NCBI GenBank assembly: GCA_018399285.1
Contig: JAGYOW010000020.1
Location: 1-53,146 of the forward strand
From: Desulfotignum sp.
GTDB lineage: Bacteria > Desulfobacterota > Desulfobacteria > Desulfobacterales > Desulfobacteraceae
Reading direction: 5' to 3'
Length of the DNA stretch: 53,146 bases
Part shown: one piece after another, positions 46,487-53,146 of the stretch
Numbering within the stretch: position 1 is the first letter of the stretch
Layout of the letters: every line of letters starts with the position of its first letter
Position numbers and translations under genes: made by a program
The notes under the pieces: generated by a model
Databases searched by the model: none
What the model was told of the DNA's origin: nothing
The model's input: only the letters and a program-made list of their open reading frames with translations

Positions 46487-46918
46487 ATGAGACTCACCAC
46501 CAAAAGCCGTTATGGTACCCGTCTGGTCATTGATCTGGCCATATACGGCAAAAAAAAATCCATTCCCCTCAACGAGGTCGCCCGGAGACAGAACATCTCC
46601 ATCAAATATCTGGAACAACTGGTCCGGAAACTCAAGCAGGCCGGAATGATCAAAAGTCAGCGGGGACCCCACGGCGGACACTCCCTGGCCAAATCTCCGT
46701 CCGACATTACAGTGGGTGATATTGTGCGCACACTGGAAGAAAGCACTGCCATTACCGATTGTGCGGAAACAGACGCCCGCCAGTGCGGCATCTGTAATCA
46801 GGCCGGGGACTGTCTGTCCCGATGGGTGTGGGTGGAGGCCAGCCAGGCCATGTTCGAATGCCTGGACAACATCACAGTTGCCGATCTGCTGCAGCATCGG
46901 CCTTCTCAGGGTTTGTGA
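46487..46918 (+). CDS. rrf2: Rrf2-family transcriptional regulator
   Basis: A 143-residue winged-helix regulator of the Rrf2/IscR family; the family name comes from the second regulator gene of the Desulfovibrio hmc operon. The N-terminal DNA-binding part begins MRLTTKSRYGTRLVIDLA, with the recognition region ISIKYLEQLVRKLKQAGMIKS and wing RGPHGGHSLAK. Likely iron-sulfur ligands are Cys92, Cys100, Cys103 and Cys109. It may therefore respond to cluster state, redox or nitric oxide. It is the last gene of the hmc cluster, about 75 bp after the kinase gene. An AT-rich stretch before it contains TTGACA at the kinase stop, so it might also have its own promoter. A candidate target is the palindrome upstream of hmcA. 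Confidence 0.93.
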   Translation: MRLTTKSRYGTRLVIDLAIYGKKKSIPLNEVARRQNISIKYLEQLVRKLKQAGMIKSQRGPHGGHSLAKSPSDITVGDIVRTLEESTAITDCAETDARQCGICNQAGDCLSRWVWVEASQAMFECLDNITVADLLQHRPSQGL

Positions 46919-46951
46919 TTGTTTCCCCCTGGATTTATTCAGAAATCGTAT

Positions 46952-48216
46952 TTATAGAAGCACCAGTGCCGTCAGACATCCCGGCACCATGGCCGCCAGC
47001 ATGATCAGGGGCAGCTTGAAGTGGTCTTTGTACCCGGCAACAAAAGCAAAAAATAACCCTTTGACAAGGGTATTGGTCAGACAGGCCAGAAGGATTCCCA
47101 GCACGGCGATTTGAAGTGGCCAGATCCCGTCTGGCGGCCCGGGACAAAGAAAGGGCGATGGCATCCACATCGATCAGGCCTGATACCACGGAAAGTGCAT
47201 AGATGCCGAACTGCCGAACCATTCTTTCATGGCTTCGACAGCAGCAGCACTACCGCCAGTATCAGCCCGAACTATGCAGGCCATCCCCAGCTGGAGGGGA
47301 TTTTTCACTGCAAATGGGCCGGCGGGTCCCGGTCTGTTTTTGGTCCTGGCACCGCCATACGAAGATCAATGCGCAGATCAGGCCGGCAAACATGGTCAGC
47401 GGAATCCACAGGGCGCCCAGCAGCCCGGGGTTGACCACCATCACCTCAACGACGACCCGGATAAACATGATGGCTGCGGCCAGCAGCACACCGGCTGAAA
47501 AATGACATTGTTTTTCTGTTCTTCTTGCAAACGGCCCAGGCTGGAAGGTAACGGCCGTGGAAGACACCAGGGCGCTCCGATAGCGTCACCAGCACCCTTT
47601 TTCTTCTCCGGCAATCTGGATAACCACATACCCCAGAAAAGAGATGCCGGAAATCAGCACCACCATCCACCAGGTCCAATAGGGGTTCAGGCTTCCAGGG
47701 GCCATATCCCTTGTTGGGCAGCAATGGCAGCAGCACCAGGGAGATAATCATTGCAGTTTGACCCCGGAAAAAATCTTCGGCGTAATGCGTTTCTGAGCCA
47801 TGAGTGGAGTACGGGTTTGTAGCCCAGCAGGGAAATCACCACCACGGTCACCCCCATTGCCGGGATGTGGATGGCCGAAGGCGGCCCATGCAGCCACAGA
47901 ACAAATGTCAGCATCATTGTGACGGCAGTGGTAGTGTCTACATCTTGTTTGCGCTGATTCCAGAATGTGGTGCCGCAATAATCAGGCACAAACGCCTCCA
48001 AGAACCCTGCCACGATAAACCAGGAGTGATCTGACAGGAGACCAGGGCACTCACCCCGCCCAGCAGTCCGATGAGGCTGGAAGGTGTGGATGCTCGCAAT
48101 CCGGTCACCTTCACTTTCCTCCCGGTCGTTCCAGCCCTGCTCACTACCGGGATGAGCATACCGATGGCCAGCGCTGCAAGGGTGCTTTTGAGTACCAGAT
48201 CGTAGGGTGATTCCAT
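46952..48216 (-). pseudogene. DUF4010/MgtC-like integral membrane protein, frameshifted
   Basis: A protein of about 420 residues traceable over several frames on the minus strand. The start is MESPYDLVLKSTLAALAIGML, then TGLRASTPSSLIGLLGGVSALVS (GLRTxxLIGLLGG is the MgtC/SapB family signature), TTTAVTMMLTFVLW, GVTVVVISLLGYKPVLHSWL, WWMVVLISGISFLGYVV and an AGVLLAAAIMFIRVVVEVM part. Towards the end YALSVVSGLIDVDAIALSLS and LGILLACLTNTLVKGLFFAFV lead to TAA 46952. This is the DUF4010-containing MgtC-like family with about twelve spans, function unknown. The convergent 3' end is 33 bp from rrf2. Damage is probably sequence error. Confidence 0.75.
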
Positions 48217-48301
48217 GGGTTCATCCTTTGCCCGTTAATGGTGGTGGTTCTGATGGGAATTTCTTCCTGTTTTATGAACACAGTTATAAACATAAATTCT
48301 C

Positions 48302-48319
48302 AAAGAAAAGTTTTTCTTT
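48302..48319. repeat. Perfect inverted repeat AAAGAAAA-GT-TTTTCTTT
   Basis: Eight-base arms with a two-base centre in the gap between the divergent DUF4010 gene and katG. It has no GC base pairs except one per arm, so it is more likely a protein site or a cruciform than a terminator. Confidence 0.5.
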
Positions 48320-48382
48320 ATATGATAACCTAGAAAAATTAAGATGAACACTTCCAGATAGTTGACAACCGAAAATCGGTCT

Positions 48383-48401
48383 TAATTAGTAGTAATTATT
48401 A
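48383..48401. promoter_or_regulatory. Candidate PerR/Fur-like operator upstream of katG
   Basis: TAATTAGTA-G-TAATTATTA is a 19-bp imperfect palindrome (14 of 19 positions symmetric) resembling PerR/Fur boxes in its 9-1-9 AT-rich form. It follows TTGACA (48362-48367) and a perfect 5-3-5 inverted repeat ACCGA-AAA-TCGGT (48368-48380), 45 bp before the katG start. Peroxide-responsive repression of katG is the expected role. Confidence 0.45.
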
Positions 48402-48445
48402 TTTGATTCCATGAAGATTATAACCCGAAGTTTAAGGAGGTTCAC

Positions 48446-50646
<2,201 letters not shown>

Positions 50647-50688
50647 TCTGAACCGCGTCACCTGATTTAGACGTGATCGTCCGACAAA

Positions 50689-50729
50689 GCGCGGCGTTTC
50701 CACATACCCGGAAGCGCTGCGTTTTTTTT
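50689..50729 (+). terminator. Intrinsic terminator after katG
   Basis: CGCGGCGTTTCC pairs, with two wobble or mismatch positions, with GGAAGCGCTGCG across an 8-base loop and is followed by eight T. Confidence 0.75.
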
Positions 50730-50806
50730 AATCGCCGGATGCCTTGGTTTCAGTGGATATAATCAACATCCAGACAGGAATTACAGATTTTGGAAAGGAA
50801 AAACAG

Positions 50807-51331
50807 ATGGCTGTTTATCAATATGGAGACCGGATTCCGATAATCGGAAAAAATACATATATCAGTGATTCAGCAAGGGTGATCGGGGATGTGGTGATCC
50901 AGGACAACTGTTACATCGGTCATGGCGCCATTGTCCGGGGAGATTACGGCACGATTCATATCGGCACAGGCACGGCCGTGGAGGAAGGGGCCATTCTTCA
51001 TATCCGCCCGGACGGTCTGCTGGAACTGGAAGATCATGTGACCGTGGGCCATGGTGCCATCATCCACGGCCGGCTGATCCAAACCCATGCCGTTATCGGC
51101 ATCGGGGCGATCATCGGGTTCGATGTGGTGGTGGGGGCCTGGGCCATTGTGGCGGAAGGCTCGGTCATTCCCCAGAAAACCCGGATTCCGGATGAAAAAA
51201 TCACCGGCGGCGTGCCATACAAAATCATCGGAGATGTTCAGCAGCGGCACAAGGAGTTCTGGACTTACGGCAAGCAGCTGTATGTCGATCTTGCCCGGGA
51301 CTACCCTGAAAAGCTGAAAAAACTGGATTGA
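50807..51331 (+). CDS. Gamma-carbonic anhydrase-like hexapeptide-repeat protein
   Basis: A 174-residue left-handed beta-helix protein of the YrdA/CaiE/gamma-carbonic-anhydrase family. Hexapeptide repeats run through IGDVVIQDNCYIGHGAIVRGD, IHIGTGTAVEEGAILHI, VTVGHGAIIHG and AVIGIGAIIGFDVVVGAWAIVAEGSVI. The three zinc/iron ligands fit His65, His82 and His87. A C-terminal helix (QRHKEFWTYGKQLYVDLARDY) packs on the trimer. Some members hydrate CO2; others lack known activity. The ATG at 50807 follows GGAAAGGA; the frame extends up to 50744 without a good site. Confidence 0.88.
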   Translation: MAVYQYGDRIPIIGKNTYISDSARVIGDVVIQDNCYIGHGAIVRGDYGTIHIGTGTAVEEGAILHIRPDGLLELEDHVTVGHGAIIHGRLIQTHAVIGIGAIIGFDVVVGAWAIVAEGSVIPQKTRIPDEKITGGVPYKIIGDVQQRHKEFWTYGKQLYVDLARDYPEKLKKLD

Positions 51332-51342
51332 TCAAACAGGAT

Positions 51343-52335
51343 TCAGATCACGATTGGCTGTCCCACCTTGACATCCACATACGCAGAACCAAAAGCCTGC
51401 CGGAAACGGTCAATGGCCCAGTCTGAGGTATCGTGGGGAGACAAGGCCACAATGCCGGGGGAGACCTTTTGGATGGCGGCAATGGCGTTTTCCACATCCG
51501 CTTCCCGGATGCCCTGCCACGGCGGGGTGTCAGATCCCACAATCCGCTGGATATTGACGGGCCCCAGCATGATCCGGCCCCCGTTCACGGGATAATGAAG
51601 CCCGCCGATAATCCCGTGGATGGGTTGGTCAAACAACGCCTTTGCCCGATCGATGATCCGTTCGATGGTCTGGTGGCCGCAGCCCACAATCAAAACGATT
51701 CCCTTGCCTTTGACATGGACGGCCAGGGCATTCTCCAGGGTGCGTCCCATCAGGAACAGATATCTGGGAATGGTGCCGATGCTGAAAATGCCGGGCTTCA
51801 ATTCCGTCGGGTCTGAAATCACCCTGGCGTTTGCACTGGGATTCCACCGGGACCCGGTTACCGGGGCCGGAGAATAGATCGGGATATCCGGCAGGGACAC
51901 GGGCCCCCGGGACAGGCTGAATGTCTGCGTTTTCTGCTCGGTCATGCCGCCCACATGATCCAGGTGCAGGTGGCTGAAAAAAATCATGTCAGGGTCGGAC
52001 ATGGAAATGCCCAGCTTTTCCATGTTGTGAAGCAATGGAGACGGATGGGCTTTTTCTTTGTTGAAACCGCAATCCATGAGAATGGTGACATCGTCGGCTT
52101 TGATGAGATAGGACACACCGGGTTCGGTTTTCAAAGACGGGTCTGCGGCATGAAAATCCACCAGCGGAAGAAGGGTCAGCTGGTTGACCGCTCCCGGCGA
52201 AGGGATTTGATGGACCTGTGTGCCTGAAATCTCTTTTTCTGTCTGCTGCCTTCCTTTATTCAGCTGGATAATTTTACCGGCAAAAAACAGCGCTCCCACC
52301 ACCAGTAAAACCAGGATAAAATACAATGGTGTCAT
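51343..52335 (-). CDS. Membrane-anchored MBL-fold metallo-hydrolase
   Basis: A 330-residue metallo-beta-lactamase-fold protein with an N-terminal membrane anchor (YFILVLLVVGALFFAG) facing, I infer, the periplasm or outer side. The zinc motif is SHLHLDHVGG (His122, His124, Asp126, His127). Further metal-ligand positions are in LIVGCGHQTIERI and GIIGGLHYPVNGG, and a final ALSPHDTSDWAI. The layout, with GCGHQT and GGLHYP, is that of the family annotated as 7,8-dihydropterin-6-methyl-4-(beta-D-ribofuranosyl)-aminobenzene-5'-phosphate synthase-like proteins; the true substrate is unknown. It converges with the carbonic anhydrase-like gene, 11 bp apart. Confidence 0.88.
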   Translation of the reverse strand: MTPLYFILVLLVVGALFFAGKIIQLNKGRQQTEKEISGTQVHQIPSPGAVNQLTLLPLVDFHAADPSLKTEPGVSYLIKADDVTILMDCGFNKEKAHPSPLLHNMEKLGISMSDPDMIFFSHLHLDHVGGMTEQKTQTFSLSRGPVSLPDIPIYSPAPVTGSRWNPSANARVISDPTELKPGIFSIGTIPRYLFLMGRTLENALAVHVKGKGIVLIVGCGHQTIERIIDRAKALFDQPIHGIIGGLHYPVNGGRIMLGPVNIQRIVGSDTPPWQGIREADVENAIAAIQKVSPGIVALSPHDTSDWAIDRFRQAFGSAYVDVKVGQPIVI

Positions 52336-52399
52336 GTCAGCCCCTTTTTTTCAAAGCATCGTCCTCATTTTTCATGGGTTTAAAATGACGGGTTACATG

Positions 52400-52414
52400 C
52401 CTGTTGTCAACAGG
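52400..52414. repeat. 15-bp perfect palindrome CCTGTTG-T-CAACAGG
   Basis: Located 65 bp before the MBL hydrolase gene. Read on the minus strand it contains TTGACA, a full -35 hexamer, so a protein bound to the palindrome could control that gene. On the plus strand it is followed by a T-rich stretch but no gene ends there in that direction. The rest of the 52336-52485 gap shows nothing clear. Confidence 0.45.
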
Positions 52415-52485
52415 GTCCTTTTCTTTTTCAGGATCGTCCTAACATATTCAGCGGCCCGTCAACCCGCTATGGTCCTTGACACATC

Positions 52486-53146
52486 TCAGCGGTGAACATC
52501 CAGGGTGAGCCCGGAAGAAACGGCTTTCTCGTCCTTTTCTTGAGCGGCTGAGGGTTCAAGAACCATCAGCCTTGTCTCATCGATCATCTCCGCTTCCACA
52601 AATTCCTGCTTGATCGCTTCCGCCCGTTCACGGGCCAGTTCGTGCAACCGGGCTTTGGTTACCGGTTGCGCGTCGACAAGTTTTTGAAGCAGGGCCGTAT
52701 AAAGCTCGCGGGACGGGTCTGACGGGAGCGGTTCCACGGGCTTCTTCTCCTTTTTTTGGGCCGCCGCAGCCGTCTGATTTGCTGCATTCTCCCTGGCCGC
52801 AGCCAGCGCATCGGCGGAAATTCGTTCCGTGACCATCGTTTCGATGGCGCGCTGGACCAGGGGATTGCTCATATCCATAGGTCCCGCATCTTCGTTGGGA
52901 CCAACCACTCTACCCGCACGTCCGGCAATTTCATGCCGGATCGCCATGGACTTCAGTGCCTCACCGTCTTTGACCGGATCAAACCGGCCCTGGATTTTCA
53001 GCGTGAGTTGCGGACGTCTGGCAAGGGCTTCGGAAAGGGTCTTCACTTTTTCTCGCTCCGGAGGAGGCAACACGGCCCTGCCCGGTTCAAACTCGATGGT
53101 CTCGAGATTCTCCTTTTCAACGTCGAGCATGCCGGCCAGTGCCCTG
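52486..53146 (-). CDS. DUF748/AsmA-like protein, C-terminal end only (partial)
   Basis: The open frame continues past the right edge of the window, so only the last ~219 residues are seen. They read LETIEFEPGRAVLPPPEREK and ALARRPQLTLKIQGRFDP, then LKSMAIRHEIAGRAG, a closing section typical of DUF748 proteins. These are very large inner-membrane-anchored periplasmic proteins related to AsmA that are thought to help lipid or outer-membrane homeostasis; the LALARRP-type module resembles an OmpA-like ending. The tail is rich in Ala, Glu and Lys (AAAAQKKEKKPVEP). The stop is at 52486. Confidence 0.8.
   Translation of the reverse strand, partial: RALAGMLDVEKENLETIEFEPGRAVLPPPEREKVKTLSEALARRPQLTLKIQGRFDPVKDGEALKSMAIRHEIAGRAGRVVGPNEDAGPMDMSNPLVQRAIETMVTERISADALAAARENAANQTAAAAQKKEKKPVEPLPSDPSRELYTALLQKLVDAQPVTKARLHELARERAEAIKQEFVEAEMIDETRLMVLEPSAAQEKDEKAVSSGLTLDVHR

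Overview
The window looks like a chromosomal segment of a strictly anaerobic, sulfate-reducing member of the Desulfobacterota, most like the Desulfobacteraceae. I infer this from four things. There is an Hmc-type transmembrane redox complex with a 16-heme cytochrome. There is a siroheme decarboxylase (Ahb) protein. A ThiC-family enzyme is joined to cobT, as expected for anaerobic cobamide lower-ligand synthesis. The proteins also have a deltaproteobacterial flavour. I see no prophage, insertion sequence or CRISPR array.

Layout. 1-2.4 kb: thiC/bzaF-cobT. 2.4-3.7 kb: a broken L-cysteine desulfidase-like gene (minus). 4.0-9.8 kb: a peptide/nickel-type ABC transporter (binding protein, two permeases, two damaged ATPases) followed by a TrmO/TsaA protein. 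9.9-13.7 kb: radical SAM protein, transketolase, YjbQ, YdcZ-type membrane protein. 13.7-18.5 kb (minus): DUF2959 lipoprotein, mtnA, siroheme decarboxylase, B12-binding radical SAM protein, DUF1178 and an MCE/MlaD-like protein. 18.7-21.7 kb: YccF, a sigma-54 activator with a cysteine-rich PAS domain, and a translationally coupled DUF1848 protein. 21.9 kb: tRNA-Val(CAC). 22.1-23.7 kb: rubrerythrin/ferritin-like protein, hibernation factor, CBS protein. 23.8-36.6 kb: a glycogen island, with glgP (plus) converging on debranching enzyme, second phosphorylase, glycogen synthase and branching enzyme (all minus). 37.3-46.9 kb: hmcABCDEF followed by UspA, a lone receiver, a histidine kinase and Rrf2. 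46.9-50.7 kb: a DUF4010/MgtC-like membrane protein and katG. 50.8-53.1 kb: gamma-carbonic anhydrase, MBL hydrolase and the 3' end of a DUF748 gene.

How the genes work together. The Hmc cluster should pass electrons between periplasmic c-type cytochromes and a cytoplasmic HdrD-like iron-sulfur subunit. Its own regulators sit at the 3' end of the cluster, and a 15-bp perfect palindrome overlaps the predicted promoter. The glycogen island can make, branch, phosphorolyse and debranch a storage glucan. Its debranching enzyme has the two-activity, eukaryote-like architecture.

Sequence quality. Several 1-4 kb patches (about 2.4-4.1, 7.7-8.9, 13.7-15.1, 25.9-29.7, 39.9-41.5, 43.6-44.5 and 46.9-49.7 kb) carry many one-base insertions and deletions, while the genes between them are clean. 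Within a patch the homologous protein can be followed from frame to frame. I therefore think most 'pseudogenes' here are base-calling or assembly errors in intact genes, and I describe them by the gene that can be reconstructed.
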